In this document: one piece after another, positions 34,691 through 44,227 of the stretch
Position numbering within the stretch: position 1 is the stretch's first letter
Layout of the letters: the number at the start of each line of letters is the position of its first letter
Origin: Hydrococcus rivularis NIES-593
Lineage (GTDB): Bacteria > Cyanobacteriota > Cyanobacteriia > Cyanobacteriales > Microcystaceae
NCBI RefSeq assembly: GCF_001904635.1
Contig: NZ_MRCB01000016.1
Coordinates: forward strand, 43,446-107,445
Reading direction: 5' to 3'
Length of the DNA stretch: 64,000 bases
The notes under the pieces: generated by a model
What the model saw: the letters and a program-made list of their open reading frames with translations, nothing else
Told to the model about the DNA's origin: nothing
The model's database searches: none
Program-made: the position numbers and the translations under genes

Positions 34691-35548
34691 CTAAAACAAG
34701 CTCAGCTGTACGGGAGGGGATTCTAAGCGATCCCATGGCAAGGGAGGAACGTTTACGCCTTGCCGTTCGAGCAGTTGCTGAAAATAACGGGCAGTGAAAG
34801 GCGATCGCTCCTCTAACGGACAATGCACGAAGAAATAGATTTCTGTGCCTTGACGCAACCAGCGATCGACTTGCGTTACCCATTCTTGAAGAAAGGATCG
34901 GTTATACTCTTGTTGCGGGTGGCTGATGAAGCGAACTAAACTAAAATTCGCCGTAAGGCAAGGTTGCAAGGGCACTTTGGGTTTGCGCCTCTCGCAAGCA
35001 AGCTGCGGATCGTCGGGACAATCGTAGATCGGACGAGTATCTAGCAGCACTCTTGCTACCCCCAATTTTTCGAGAAGATTATTTAATTGATTAGCATGGG
35101 AGTTTTCAAACCAATCGGGATGGCGGACTTCTAGAGCTAATAAAGCTTTGGTTTCCTTAACTAGGGATTTGAGAAAAGCGCTCAGATCTTCCAGAAAGTC
35201 GGGACTGTAGCTGGGAGGTAATTGGAGAAAAACGGATCCGGTGCGATCGCCTAAGTTGCTAATTCTCTCCAAAAACGCGATCGCGGCTCCAAGCGAGGGC
35301 ATGAGTAAGCCATTGTGCGTAATCTCTCTGGGAAGTTTAAGACAAAATTTGAAACCAGCTGGAGTTTCAGTTACCCAGCGTTCTATGGTAGTCGCTTCAG
35401 GTACGGCATAGAATGTTGTATTTCCCTCAACCGCCCTCAAGCGCTGGCTATAGAGGCGCAGAAAGTTTTTAGACTGAGTTTTTGGCGGGTAAAAGTTTCC
35501 TATCCATCCTTTGTAGGACCAAACCGCACAACCTAGATAAAAGTTCAT
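34691..35548 (-). CDS. DUF72 domain protein
   Basis: A 285-residue TIM-barrel-like protein of the DUF72 (COG1801, YecE) family, unknown function. It begins MNFYLGCAVWSYKGWIGNFYP, and shows VEGNTTFYAVPEATTIERW (near 38-56), KFCLKLPREITH, SVFLQLPPSYSP and LLALEVRHPDWF in the expected order. The C-terminus holds YFFVHCPLEERS. Family members are sometimes linked with nucleic-acid or Fe-S processes, without proof. ATG 35548 is preferred to the adjacent TTG. Confidence 0.88.
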   Translation of the reverse strand: MNFYLGCAVWSYKGWIGNFYPPKTQSKNFLRLYSQRLRAVEGNTTFYAVPEATTIERWVTETPAGFKFCLKLPREITHNGLLMPSLGAAIAFLERISNLGDRTGSVFLQLPPSYSPDFLEDLSAFLKSLVKETKALLALEVRHPDWFENSHANQLNNLLEKLGVARVLLDTRPIYDCPDDPQLACERRKPKVPLQPCLTANFSLVRFISHPQQEYNRSFLQEWVTQVDRWLRQGTEIYFFVHCPLEERSPFTARYFQQLLERQGVNVPPLPWDRLESPPVQLSLF

Positions 35549-35689
35549 CAATCTATCACGATTCTTAACACCTCTCTAGTCTCTCGCAAGACAAAGCAGA
35601 TGCGATCGCCAAAAAGTTATATCGGTTACCTAAATGTTTGCGGAAGATGATAAGAGAGGGGAGTATGGGAAGTGTGGGGAGAGCGTCCC

Positions 35690-35816
35690 AATTATGTAAT
35701 TGTAGTGTGAGCGTCTCACTCGCAAACCTGCTTTAGCGAGCAAGACGCAAAGCGTCCTAACAAGCCGAAGCGAAGCCCCCAGCGATAGCGAAGGGGCTAG
35801 CGAAGGATCTTTCGCA
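35690..35816. repeat. Dispersed simple/hairpin repeat region
   Basis: In the 342-base gap before the GT81-like gene: TGTAGTGTGAGCGTCTCACT, then pairs such as GCGAGCAAGACGC/GCGTC and AAGCCGAAGCGAAG next to GCGATAGCGAAGGGGCTAGC. Short GCGAAG/GCTTCGC-type units like these are scattered through cyanobacterial genomes. No coding evidence. Confidence 0.5.
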
Positions 35817-35890
35817 CTACCGATGATAAATTGGCAAAAATGGGATGCTCTCAGTCTCGAATTCCCCAAAGGGGTTGACTTCGACGAAAA

Positions 35891-37138
35891 TCAAACCGGA
35901 CTGACCGCCTCATTATGTACCACCCTTAGCGCCTTAGCTTCTGCTGCATCGGTTAGCGCCGCATCGCGCAGTTGCTCGCGCAGATCGGGCATCACGGCAA
36001 GCGCTCTCGTCCAATCGGGAATCTGCGCTCCCGCAGGATTGGAGAAATAATCTTCTCCAGCTTCGGCAATGACTGCTTCAAATAGTTCTGTAGTCACTTC
36101 TTCTTGGTGGCGACCGAATTCCAGGTTATTGACCCGCGCATCGACAAAGTACTGGCGCGTATAGTCTTGAGCTTGCCGACGGAATTTAATGCGCAGGGAA
36201 TGGAGATGTTCTCTTGTCAGTACGACTTGCTCGGTTTCTGTCAGCGTGCGCAAGATAGAACGAAGGATATCTCGGCACATCTTTTGCAATCCTTCTTTTG
36301 TCGAACTGCCGACTGTCTGGTGCTTGTGGTCGAAAACGCCCAAATCTATCTGGGCGATGCGCTTCTGAGCGACATTGCGATAGACTTCTGCCAACAAGCC
36401 AACTTCTAGACCCCAGTTGCTAGGAATGCGAATATTAAGCGCCAGATCGCTAGTCATAGCAAACTCTCCCGATAGGGGATAGCGAAAGGCATTCAGATAG
36501 CGCAGATAATTCTGATACCCAAGAAGTTCGGTCAGGGCTGTTAGCAGGGGCGTTACAAAAAGGCGCATCACTCGACCGTTGAGCTGGCGAGATTCGCTGC
36601 CGATACGAGCATAATAGGCTTTATTGAAGGCAAGACCAAATTCTTTTTCGAGTAGGGGATAGAGGAGTTTGAGCGGATAGGAACGCTCGTAGGTAATGAT
36701 ATCTGCATCGTGGAGAGCGATCGCTTCTGCGTCTAAAGATGCTACGCCCAATCCTAGCCACACGGCGAGACCTTTGCCTCTAAAACTGGATAAATCTAGA
36801 TTGCGATCGCCTAAAGTTTCCAGAATGCGAGTTACTCGCTCTCCATTCTCCCAAATGACTGCTGTCGGTTGCGGCAATGACTCAAAAAACTCCACTGCTT
36901 TTGCATATTGCGCGATCGTCTTGGCATACAAGCTGACTACTACTTTTTTAACAAAAGCACACTGACCGAGGTGGTTTCTAATGCGAGTTAGCGCTGGTCT
37001 TTCTAATTCTTCATAAAGCGCTGGAATGACAACTGCCGTTGGAGCCTGTTCGCTGAGTTGAATCAATTTTTCTTCCAGGAGTTCCGAGTTGCATCCAAAA
37101 TCGTGAATAGTTGTGATTAACTCCTGCTTATAGTCCAT
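35891..37138 (-). CDS. gpgS: GT81-like glycosyltransferase (glucosyl-3-phosphoglycerate synthase type)
   Basis: A 415-residue GT-A protein. The N-terminal nucleotide-sugar domain begins with AVVIPALYEELERPAL (near 34-49); the metal-binding motif is HDADI (near 162-166) after AVWLGLGVASLDAEAIAL, and GLEVGLLAEVYRNV (near 254-267) and DHKHQ (near 285-289) follow, as in GpgS/MpgS retaining enzymes. It should join glucose from a nucleotide donor to 3-phosphoglycerate, the first step to glucosylglycerate, a compatible solute; a mannosyl variant is possible. The phosphatase partner (GpgP) is not next to it. A long C-terminal helical part (320-415) is a normal family feature. Confidence 0.82.
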   Translation of the reverse strand: MDYKQELITTIHDFGCNSELLEEKLIQLSEQAPTAVVIPALYEELERPALTRIRNHLGQCAFVKKVVVSLYAKTIAQYAKAVEFFESLPQPTAVIWENGERVTRILETLGDRNLDLSSFRGKGLAVWLGLGVASLDAEAIALHDADIITYERSYPLKLLYPLLEKEFGLAFNKAYYARIGSESRQLNGRVMRLFVTPLLTALTELLGYQNYLRYLNAFRYPLSGEFAMTSDLALNIRIPSNWGLEVGLLAEVYRNVAQKRIAQIDLGVFDHKHQTVGSSTKEGLQKMCRDILRSILRTLTETEQVVLTREHLHSLRIKFRRQAQDYTRQYFVDARVNNLEFGRHQEEVTTELFEAVIAEAGEDYFSNPAGAQIPDWTRALAVMPDLREQLRDAALTDAAEAKALRVVHNEAVSPV

Positions 37139-37532
37139 ATCCGCCTTGATTGATTAAGTAAATTTAAGGCAACCGTAAAGTTAACCTGAATAATTTTTGC
37201 ACGAGTTACACTAATTGCTGTGTCTGCTTTGATACCAGTCTTGGAATAGAGTTTACAAAGCAACTTCGGTGAATTTTTCTCTCATCGAGGTAATGTTCGA
37301 GCAACTCTTCAATAGTAATACACAAAGCGGATGCCAATTAGCGAAAATGAATTTTGAAAAATTGTGGGAGAAGTATAAATAAAATTTGCTATTCCCAACG
37401 GGCTAAAAATAGCGATCGCAAAAAGGAGTTGTTTATTGTTTTGTTTCTATCCCTCTACTTACAAAAACCGCTATAAGACTGGCGAAGTTCAACTCGGCAA
37501 AACCGTAAAAACAGAAACCGCGCGTTGCCATT
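37139..37532. other. Non-coding gap upstream of the GT81-like gene
   Basis: No supported gene or RNA. It should hold the promoter of the minus-strand gene at 35891-37138. A TTG-started minus-strand frame of 43 codons (37206-37337, ITIEELLEHYLDERKIHRS in the middle) looks slightly protein-like but has no ribosome site. AAAAAGGAG at 37420 is not followed by a gene. Confidence 0.4.
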
Positions 37533-39677
37533 TTATGATTTAACGATCGCGCCGAAATCCGCCAAAACGCGGGCGTGATTGCGAAGCAAACCTAATAAAT
37601 TAAGCCGATTTTGCCTAATTTCTGGGTTTTCGTCCATCACCAATACGCTTTCAGGACCGTCGAAAAAGTTGCTGACTGTCGGCGCAATTTTCGCCAAAGC
37701 ATCAACCAATAATTGATAATTGCGATCGGCTTGTGCGGCTTGGGTTTGCGGAACTAATTGGACTAGCGCGTCGTAAAATGCCTGTTCTGAGGGCTTCTCA
37801 AATAATTCTGGACGAACGACTGCCGCCGGATCGAGTTGCTGCTTGTCCAAATCGCCTTTGACAGCTAGACGCGCAGAACGGTTGACGGTTTCGTAGATGG
37901 TATCTAGCAAACCATTTTGACGAATCGATTGGAGAAATTGAGCGCGATCGCGCACATCTAACAAATCTCTTAATGCTCTTTCCGCATACTCTCGATCGTC
38001 TTCTCCCAAGACCGCATTCACCAAATCGTAATCGATCTTTAAGTCATCTTCGAGTAATGTGTGGATGCGCTGAATAAAAAACGCTTGCAAAGACGGGAGG
38101 GGGGATTCCTTATCGGGATGCGCCGTGACAAAATCGGCTGCACCTTGTTCGAGCAATTGTGCCAGATCGATGGGTAACTGTGCGTGCCAAGTAATATTAA
38201 TGACTGCATTCGCCGCACGACGCAAGGCAAAGGGATCGGACGAACCTGTCGGGAGCATTCCCAAACCAAAAATACTCACCAGCGTATCGAGGCGATCGGC
38301 GATGCCAACCACCTGTCCCGTCAGGGATTCCGGCATTCTGTCTTCTGCGGTTCGCGGTAAATAATGCTCGAAAATTCCCTGGGCAACGTTTTCCGACTCC
38401 CCGCTGGCGAGGGCATATTTTTGTCCCATAATCCCTTGCAATTCCGGGAATTCGTAGACCATTTGCGTCACTAGATCCGCTTTACACAGGGTAGCCGTAC
38501 TTTCAATCTCGCTGCGCTGTTGCGGGGTGAGATCTAGCTGTTCGGCAATCTGCTGGGCAATTTCGATAATTCGGTCTACTTTATCGCGCATCGTGCCCAA
38601 CTCGTCCTGGAAGGTGACGTTGGCGAGTTCGGGTAAGTAGCTTTCGAGCGGTTCGTCGCAATCAGCTTGATAGAAAAACTTCGCGTCGGCTAATCTAGCT
38701 CGAATCACTCGTTCGTTTCCCGCCGCAATAATCTCGGATTTGGCTGGGTCGCCGTTGGAGATGGTAATAAAATTGGGCAGGAGAGAGTTATTGGGATTGT
38801 TTGAAGCAACTGGGAAATAACGCTGATGGGAGACCATAACTGTCGAAATCACTTCGGCAGGCAGATTTAAAAATTCAGCGTCAAATTTCCCGACTACGGC
38901 GGTGGGATATTCTACCAGATTGGTTACTTCGTTTAATAAATCGCTTGGGATATATGCCTTACCGCCTATCTGCTGCGCGGCAGTTTCGACTTGCTGCTGA
39001 ATTTTACTGCGACGGACGGCTGGATCGACTTCGACATAAGCACAACGCAAGCATTCTGGGTAATCTGAAGCTTGGGGAATGGTAACGGGTTCGGGATGTA
39101 AGATGCGGTGTCCTTGGGAGACGCGATCGCTTTTGATAACCGTCGAACCATTTGTTAATTCGATCGGTAAAATCTCTTTATCCAATAAAGCTACCAGCCA
39201 GCGAATCGGTCTGGGAAAGCGCAAATCGCCATCGCCCCAGCGCATAAAACGCCTTCCTTCCAAGCCTGTAATCCATTGAGGCGCGAGTTCTTGTAAAATT
39301 TCGGCGGTTGCCCGTCCGGGAATTTTTTTCTGTACGAAGACAAAATCTCCCTTGTCGGTTGGTTTGACGAAGAGGTCTTTTACGTCCACCCCTTGTTTGT
39401 TGGCAAAGCCTTCGGCAGCTTTGGTCGGTTTTCCATCTTTGAAAGCGGCTGTTGCAGGAGGTCCTTTGATTTCTTCTTCTCGATCGCCTTGTTTGGCTGG
39501 AAGTCCTTTAACCAATATTGCCAGACGGCGAGGAGTCCCGTAAAGCGCGATTTCCTCTGAGTTTAAAAATTGTTCCTCTAGGGTTTTGGGTATTCTCTCC
39601 TGCCACTGCTCTATCGCTGTATCGACAAAATCTGCTGGTAATTCTTCAACTCCGACTTCCAATAAAAAATCAGGCAT
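37533..39677 (-). CDS. glyS: Glycyl-tRNA synthetase beta subunit
   Basis: A 714-residue subunit of the bacterial alpha2beta2 glycyl-tRNA synthetase; the alpha subunit gene (glyQ) is not in the window. The start [19 protein letters not shown] is the family signature. Other conserved parts are [50 protein letters not shown] and ITISNG, and the HD-like region [20 protein letters not shown] near the middle. The C-terminal anticodon-binding part is complete ([18 protein letters not shown]). No oddities were seen. Confidence 0.96.
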   Translation of the reverse strand: MPDFLLEVGVEELPADFVDTAIEQWQERIPKTLEEQFLNSEEIALYGTPRRLAILVKGLPAKQGDREEEIKGPPATAAFKDGKPTKAAEGFANKQGVDVKDLFVKPTDKGDFVFVQKKIPGRATAEILQELAPQWITGLEGRRFMRWGDGDLRFPRPIRWLVALLDKEILPIELTNGSTVIKSDRVSQGHRILHPEPVTIPQASDYPECLRCAYVEVDPAVRRSKIQQQVETAAQQIGGKAYIPSDLLNEVTNLVEYPTAVVGKFDAEFLNLPAEVISTVMVSHQRYFPVASNNPNNSLLPNFITISNGDPAKSEIIAAGNERVIRARLADAKFFYQADCDEPLESYLPELANVTFQDELGTMRDKVDRIIEIAQQIAEQLDLTPQQRSEIESTATLCKADLVTQMVYEFPELQGIMGQKYALASGESENVAQGIFEHYLPRTAEDRMPESLTGQVVGIADRLDTLVSIFGLGMLPTGSSDPFALRRAANAVINITWHAQLPIDLAQLLEQGAADFVTAHPDKESPLPSLQAFFIQRIHTLLEDDLKIDYDLVNAVLGEDDREYAERALRDLLDVRDRAQFLQSIRQNGLLDTIYETVNRSARLAVKGDLDKQQLDPAAVVRPELFEKPSEQAFYDALVQLVPQTQAAQADRNYQLLVDALAKIAPTVSNFFDGPESVLVMDENPEIRQNRLNLLGLLRNHARVLADFGAIVKS

Positions 39678-39889
39678 AGGTTATTTTCTATAATCTTGCT
39701 TTGAGGTTACACTCTCTTATATCAACAAATCCCTACAATCTAGCGTTGGTAAGGTTCGATACAAGACTTTTCGAGACTCGGACAGGTACAATAAAAGTAA
39801 CATAACCTAATCATTTATTGACTTGTCGGGTACGCGATCGAGTTCAATATATTTCCGTCCACTTTATTGCAATCCTCCCGCTCTAGCTC

Positions 39890-40138
39890 ATGCTTCAAGA
39901 TCCTCAAACCATCCGCTACTATCAAAAACTCACCGATTCCATGGTGGATTTGTGGAACCGAGGTTATCGCTATGACGAAATCCGCCTATATTTGGAGGGT
40001 TACTTTGCTTGTCTGCGCCATACAAACGTTCTCGAACCCTATCAAATTCATCGACTAGAAGAGGATGCTTTTCGATATTTTTACGACCCCTCGAACTTCG
40101 AGTTGCCGCTTCCCGAACCAGAAACCGATTATTACTAG
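39890..40138 (+). CDS. Conserved cyanobacterial small protein (DUF6761-like)
   Basis: An 82-residue acidic protein, MLQDPQTIRYYQKLTDSMVD at the start, helical throughout, with YDEIRLYLEGYFACLR in the middle and an acidic Pro-rich end. It resembles a small cyanobacteria-only family I recall as DUF6761, of unknown function. It stands alone; about 210 bases separate it from the divergent glyS gene. A hairpin begins at its stop codon. Confidence 0.75.
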   Translation: MLQDPQTIRYYQKLTDSMVDLWNRGYRYDEIRLYLEGYFACLRHTNVLEPYQIHRLEEDAFRYFYDPSNFELPLPEPETDYY

Positions 40139-40160
40139 GGTAGGCAGAGAAAACCTACCC
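40138..40160. terminator. Hairpin between convergent genes
   Basis: GGGTAGG, a nine-base loop and CCTACCC, starting in the stop codon of the gene ending at 40138 and 14 bases before the end of the glutaredoxin gene. No clear T run; probably a modest bidirectional terminator. Confidence 0.55.
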
Positions 40161-40174
40161 CAAAGGCTGGTTTC

Positions 40175-40498
40175 TTAGGAAGCTAAAGCAACCTCAACCA
40201 TTTGTTGCAATTCGCCACTTTGATAAAGCTCGATCGCGATATCCGAGCCGCCAATAAACTCTCCATTGATATAAATTTGGGGAATCGTGGGCCAATTGGA
40301 ATACTCTTTGATGCCTTGACGAAGATCGGCATCTTGCAAAACATCTACAGTTTCGTAGGGAACGCCCAAGACGTTAAGAATCTGCACGACGTTGTTAGAA
40401 AAGCCACATTGAGGCATCAACTTCGAGCCTTTCATAAACACGACGATTTTGTGGCTATTGATGATTTGTTCGATCCGCTCTTTGAGTTCTGGTGTCAT
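40175..40498 (-). CDS. Monothiol glutaredoxin, Grx4 family
   Basis: A 107-residue thioredoxin-fold protein. The active site is CGFS at 31-34 (within [15 protein letters not shown]), which binds a glutathione-coordinated [2Fe-2S] cluster. The GSKLMP lysine region, the TIPQIY cis-Pro part (here [17 protein letters not shown]) and the GGSD glutathione contact are present. It carries or transfers Fe-S clusters and regulates iron use with BolA. The BolA gene lies 112 bases upstream on the same strand, the classical pair. Confidence 0.95.
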   Translation of the reverse strand: MTPELKERIEQIINSHKIVVFMKGSKLMPQCGFSNNVVQILNVLGVPYETVDVLQDADLRQGIKEYSNWPTIPQIYINGEFIGGSDIAIELYQSGELQQMVEVALAS

Positions 40499-40610
40499 AG
40501 ACCGTAATAGAGTTTTCTGCTCAAAAGACTACAAACAGACGACGAGACAAAAATAATCGCTTTAGGAGAACTAGGTGATTTTTGTCAAGCAATACTCCTT
40601 AAATTTTAAC

Positions 40611-40871
40611 TCAGACGGGTTGACCCTCAGCCTGCCATGCTTGGGGAGTGTAAGTTTTTAAGGCGAGGGCGTGAATTGCCTCTGATGCCATCGCTTCTTG
40701 CAAGGCGCTATAGACTAGCTGATGCTGTTTGACGCGCGTTTTGCCTTCAAACTCGGCAGACACGACTACCGCTTCCAAATGGTCGCCGCCACCAGTCAAA
40801 TCTCTAACAAATACCTGAGCGCCAGGCAATTTAGCCTGAATCATTTCTTCAACTTGTTTAAGACTAACCAT
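40611..40871 (-). CDS. BolA family protein
   Basis: An 86-residue protein starting [20 protein letters not shown], with the beta-helix-strand order of Bol[25 protein letters not shown], then the [16 protein letters not shown] helix with the conserved His, and the final [13 protein letters not shown]. BolA proteins form a complex with CGFS glutaredoxins through a shared Fe-S cluster; the glutaredoxin gene is next downstream. Probably involved in iron or redox regulation. Start and length are ordinary. Confidence 0.93.
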   Translation of the reverse strand: MVSLKQVEEMIQAKLPGAQVFVRDLTGGGDHLEAVVVSAEFEGKTRVKQHQLVYSALQEAMASEAIHALALKTYTPQAWQAEGQPV

Positions 40872-40944
40872 CTTAATTTCGACAAAACAACTTAATCTAG
40901 TTTATTTGACTTACTAATCCTATCGAGGGTAAATCAACAGTATT

Positions 40945-41568
40945 TTAATTCCTTTGTGGATTACCTGGTTGGGGATTGTCTTGCTGAGGACTGCCTTGTT
41001 GTGGTTGAGGCGCGGTACGGGTTGAGGGAGAGAAGGGCGATTCGACAAACCCCAGTTCGTAAAGCTGTTGGTAAGCTTTCTTCCCCAAGTCGCTAGTCGG
41101 ATTTTGAGAACGGATGACCTGTATTAGCAGAGGAACGGAGAGTTCTGGTTGATTTTGCGCCCGATGAACCAGGGCAAGCTGATAGGTGGCTTCGTCGCGC
41201 ATTTGTCCGCTTTTGAGGGCGCTACTTCTTTGCGCTTCGTAAACTTGGCTATCAATTCCCGAAAAACTATTAGCGAGCTGTAAATGAAAATTAGACAATT
41301 GATTAAAAATTTTCCGAGCTTGTTGTAGCTTGTTGACTGCTACCTCGTATTGCTCCGAGCCGATGGCTTGATTGGCTTCATTCATTAAGCGCTGTGCGCC
41401 TTGAAAGCTGAGGAGACTATTTGGCTGAGCTAAAGGGCGAAGATCGCCTTGACCTTGTTCTGTCTGCTGAGGGGGAACTTGAGCCTGGATAGGCGCTGCA
41501 ATTGCCAACGCTACAATCGAGGAAAAAGCGATCGAACTGCTACAGCTAAGAAAATGTGTATTTATCAT
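40945..41568 (-). CDS. Exported conserved hypothetical with a TPR-like region
   Basis: A 207-residue protein. Residues 1-30 form a signal peptide ending IQAQ. The mature part (about 55-160) is helical with a TPR-like spacing: FQGAQRLMNEANQAIGSEQY, VAVNKLQQARKIF, then ATYQLALVHRAQNQPELSVPLL. The last 40 residues are a low-complexity Pro/Gln/Ser tail. Function unknown. It is the last of a run of same-strand envelope-type genes from 46384 to 40945, of which the next upstream is a coiled-coil membrane protein. Confidence 0.75.
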   Translation of the reverse strand: MINTHFLSCSSSIAFSSIVALAIAAPIQAQVPPQQTEQGQGDLRPLAQPNSLLSFQGAQRLMNEANQAIGSEQYEVAVNKLQQARKIFNQLSNFHLQLANSFSGIDSQVYEAQRSSALKSGQMRDEATYQLALVHRAQNQPELSVPLLIQVIRSQNPTSDLGKKAYQQLYELGFVESPFSPSTRTAPQPQQGSPQQDNPQPGNPQRN

Positions 41569-41720
41569 GGCATGACTCTACTACTAGCTCGTGCGAGCAA
41601 CTCAAGTTTTTTGCTTGAGGTATATTAGCATCTGTCTATACCGTGTTAGCAGTTTTCGGCGCGATCGCTTGTTGCCAATCTTTTTTTTACTCTTGCGATC
41701 GCTAGCCAAGGTTGCATCGA

Positions 41721-42788
41721 TCATAACTGCTCTCGCATTTTTTGGTACTCTTGTCGCTGTTGTTCGAGCTGTTGCTGATACAATTCTTGCAATTTTCGCT
41801 GTCGTTCGAGCTGTTGTTCGAGCTGTTTTTGCTGCTGCTCTTTTTTTTGCTTCATTTGTTCTAGTAACTTCTGCCTTTGTCGCTCTTGTTCTTCAAGAAA
41901 TTTTTCCCGATAAAGTCTTTGGCGTTCTTGTTGTTGTTCGTATTGTTGTTGAGCCTGTTCGTTAACCTTTTGTTGGATTTCTGTTTTGAGAGCGGGAAGC
42001 GATTTTAGATCGTTGCGAAAAAAAGTGCTGGTTTTGAAAAAATTATAGTTAAATTGCCGAGAAGTCAGGACGCTTTCTCTAGGAAGCATGCGAAAACCAT
42101 TATTGATATTAATTCCGCCGAAACTGTTGATGGTTTTGGCAACGTCGGCAACAGCAGGATTGACATTCATCTGTTCTAGAGAAGCAGAGAGGTCGTTTTT
42201 CGGCATTAGGGCAAGTTCCGAATCGAGTGTTGGCGTACTTAGCTGTCTTATTGAGAGTACTTGACTTGCCAAAGGTTTGGGAAAAGCCGTTTGATTGTTG
42301 GCATTAAAAAAGACCGAATTAGTCGGTCTTTTTTGAAGCTGCGATGATGACTCAAAAGCATAAATTCCCTTATCGATATCGGCGTATTTGACTTGGGGCA
42401 GTATGGGAACGCTGGCTGGCTGACTGGTCGATTTAGTTCCCTCTAAGTTCAGTTGCCTAAATGCTTGAATAAGGGCGCTTACTGATAAAGATTTTTGGGC
42501 TTCGTTGTCTTGGGAGCGATTAGAAGCATAAAAATTAGCAATGATTAAATCTACTTCGTCAGATCGAGTAGTAAGATCGACAATTTCTTCTACCATCGAT
42601 TCCCAAGTCTTCCGATTACCTTCAAGAGAATTTTCAACTTCTAATAACGAGCCAAATAATAATGAACTCTTGAACCCAAAAGAGAGAGAGGCTCCTAAAG
42701 TTTGATAGCAAGGAAATATGACGTAAGTTAATAAAGCTATTTTGAGAAGAGATCTGGCTTGTTTGAGAGAATCCTGTTGGATAGACAT
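41721..42788 (-). CDS. Unrecognised protein with a long Gln-rich coiled coil
   Basis: I do not recognise a family. The 355-residue product has a hydrophobic stretch near 14-35 (LKIALLTYVIFPCYQTLGAS), which could be a signal or membrane anchor, a central region of mixed composition (40-250) with no known motif, and a C-terminal coiled coil of about 90 residues (from QQKVNEQAQQQ) rich in Gln, Glu, Lys and Arg. The Gln-rich repeats are encoded by TTG/CTG-rich simple DNA on the other strand, which explains a long false frame there. It may bridge inner and outer envelope parts. Confidence 0.65.
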   Translation of the reverse strand: MSIQQDSLKQARSLLKIALLTYVIFPCYQTLGASLSFGFKSSLLFGSLLEVENSLEGNRKTWESMVEEIVDLTTRSDEVDLIIANFYASNRSQDNEAQKSLSVSALIQAFRQLNLEGTKSTSQPASVPILPQVKYADIDKGIYAFESSSQLQKRPTNSVFFNANNQTAFPKPLASQVLSIRQLSTPTLDSELALMPKNDLSASLEQMNVNPAVADVAKTINSFGGININNGFRMLPRESVLTSRQFNYNFFKTSTFFRNDLKSLPALKTEIQQKVNEQAQQQYEQQQERQRLYREKFLEEQERQRQKLLEQMKQKKEQQQKQLEQQLERQRKLQELYQQQLEQQRQEYQKMREQL

Positions 42789-42894
42789 GGCAATTCGATC
42801 CGATTTTTGCTTTGCATCATATCAAACCAAACTTAAAAATTAAAGTTTTATGCAAACAAATTTATTTTCATATGTTCTATTTAGCAGCTTATTA

Positions 42895-44214
42895 CTAGCA
42901 GTTTAATATTCTAGCGACGAGCGTAGAGATCCGACGTGAGGCTCCCAACTGACCGCGAACCATCAGCAAGCGATCGCGCATTTGCTCCAACCTCTCTGGA
43001 TTGTCTAAATAATCCAACACCAGTCGAGCTACCTCTGCCGCTTGCAATTCGCCCACTAATTCGGGTACGATCTCTTCTCCTGCCCATTTATTAGGCCAAG
43101 CAAAGAGGCGACCCTGTTTCAAAACGAGCCAGTTAATCGCCTTGGCGAACGCAGATCCCAATAGGGGCAAATTCGCCAGGATCCCAGGAATTCCATCCCA
43201 ACTGCGCATCGCGTCTAGCTGTTGCGTCGGCAGCAGAACGAACATGGGAATACCTAACGCGCCCAATTCGGCGGTATTAGCTCCCACGGTGGTTAGAACT
43301 AGGCAGCACTGACAGAGAAATTCATGAGCGGGGAACTGAGCGATCAGCTCGATTTGCACCCCGGCAGAGGTTTTAAGAACTGGGTTTTCAGACAAGTCGG
43401 GAGAAGGCATTAGCAATTGGGCGCTAACGCCCCCTAGTTTGTTGAGGATGGGGTTGCTGCTGGGATCGGCATAGGTGGCGAGCGTCGGTAAATCCAGCGT
43501 GGGAGCAACGGGAAGAATGAATCGGGTTTGCGGGCGTTGGGCGTAGATCTGTTGCGCGATCGCCAGACACAACGGCACTCCCTGAGAGAGTTTGGCTGCT
43601 TTAGAACCGGGAAGAAGACCGATAGTAAGGGGAGGGGGGGACAAGGGGAGGGGGAGACAAGGGGAGGGGGGGACTGGGAAAATATTAACTTCTGACTTCT
43701 GCCTTCTGCCTTCTACGCCTTCTACTACGTCTGCCATTAAATCGCCGACTACTGTCAATTTATGACGATATTGGGGCGGAACTTGGGAAAGCATTGAAGG
43801 CTGTCTGACGCAGAAGCAATCGATCCAGCGATACCAACGCACTTCCCATTCGGCATAGACGACGGTGCGATAGCCCAGACGCTTGCCAATAATGGCGGCA
43901 AAAGCTTGGTCGCCGCCGAGGAAGATGACGGCTCCAGATTTTCGCCAATCCCAATTTTCGTGGGTTTTCCCCCACAGTAGAAAAGGAAAAAAATGCTCTG
44001 GCGGCTGGACGCGATCGACTTCGGGATAGCTGCGGACGAGCGCGGCTTCTTTTCCGGTGGCATTGGAACAGGGAGATAGCACCACCGATATTCTAAGTTG
44101 CGATCGCTCGTCGCCCAATTGCTCTCGTAGCACCCTGACGACGGGACGCACCCAGGTGGCGATTTCTCCCGGTCCGTTGGAGAGAATGAGGATATCGACT
44201 GGCGAAATAGTCAT
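42895..44214 (-). CDS. LpxB-like glycosyltransferase with a repeat-derived insert
   Basis: A 439-residue GT-B protein. The start DILILSNGPGEIATWVRPVV, the donor-site blocks (FLGGDQAFAAIIGKRLG, YAEWEVRW, LLPGSKAAKLSQG) and the C-terminal TTVGANTAELGALGIPM region match the LpxB-like family of cyanobacteria. It should make a glycolipid bond; whether lipid A is the target is unknown. Residues 165-196 (GVEGRRQKSEV, then a Pro/Leu/Ser run) look foreign: they are coded by G-rich simple repeat DNA (43627-43722) and have no place in the fold, yet keep the frame. It ends the barrel gene's transcript, 13 bases downstream. Confidence 0.82.
   Translation of the reverse strand: MTISPVDILILSNGPGEIATWVRPVVRVLREQLGDERSQLRISVVLSPCSNATGKEAALVRSYPEVDRVQPPEHFFPFLLWGKTHENWDWRKSGAVIFLGGDQAFAAIIGKRLGYRTVVYAEWEVRWYRWIDCFCVRQPSMLSQVPPQYRHKLTVVGDLMADVVEGVEGRRQKSEVNIFPVPPSPCLPLPLSPPPLTIGLLPGSKAAKLSQGVPLCLAIAQQIYAQRPQTRFILPVAPTLDLPTLATYADPSSNPILNKLGGVSAQLLMPSPDLSENPVLKTSAGVQIELIAQFPAHEFLCQCCLVLTTVGANTAELGALGIPMFVLLPTQQLDAMRSWDGIPGILANLPLLGSAFAKAINWLVLKQGRLFAWPNKWAGEEIVPELVGELQAAEVARLVLDYLDNPERLEQMRDRLLMVRGQLGASRRISTLVARILNC
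43627..43722. repeat. Intergenic-type simple repeat inside a coding region
   Basis: GGGGAGGGGGAGACAAGGGG-type tandem units followed by TTCTGACTTCTGCCTTCTG and similar. This sort of sequence normally lies between cyanobacterial genes; here it codes an in-frame Pro-rich loop of about 32 residues. Confidence 0.8.
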
Positions 44215-44227
44215 CGATTGCGATCGC

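Noticed and set aside
34524..34883. Minus-strand frame extending beyond the DUF72 gene
   Set aside because: Its front is an alternative frame of the DUF72 gene and its tail covers a dispersed hairpin repeat, so the apparent protein-like end is repeat DNA.
37206..37337. TTG-started 43-codon minus-strand frame
   Set aside because: Part of it looks helical, but there is no ribosome site, no recognised family and the start codon is weak.
41591..41965. Plus-strand 124-codon frame
   Set aside because: It is the complement of the Gln-rich coiled coil gene on the minus strand; CAG/CAA repeats read backwards give Leu/Val/Phe-rich false frames.
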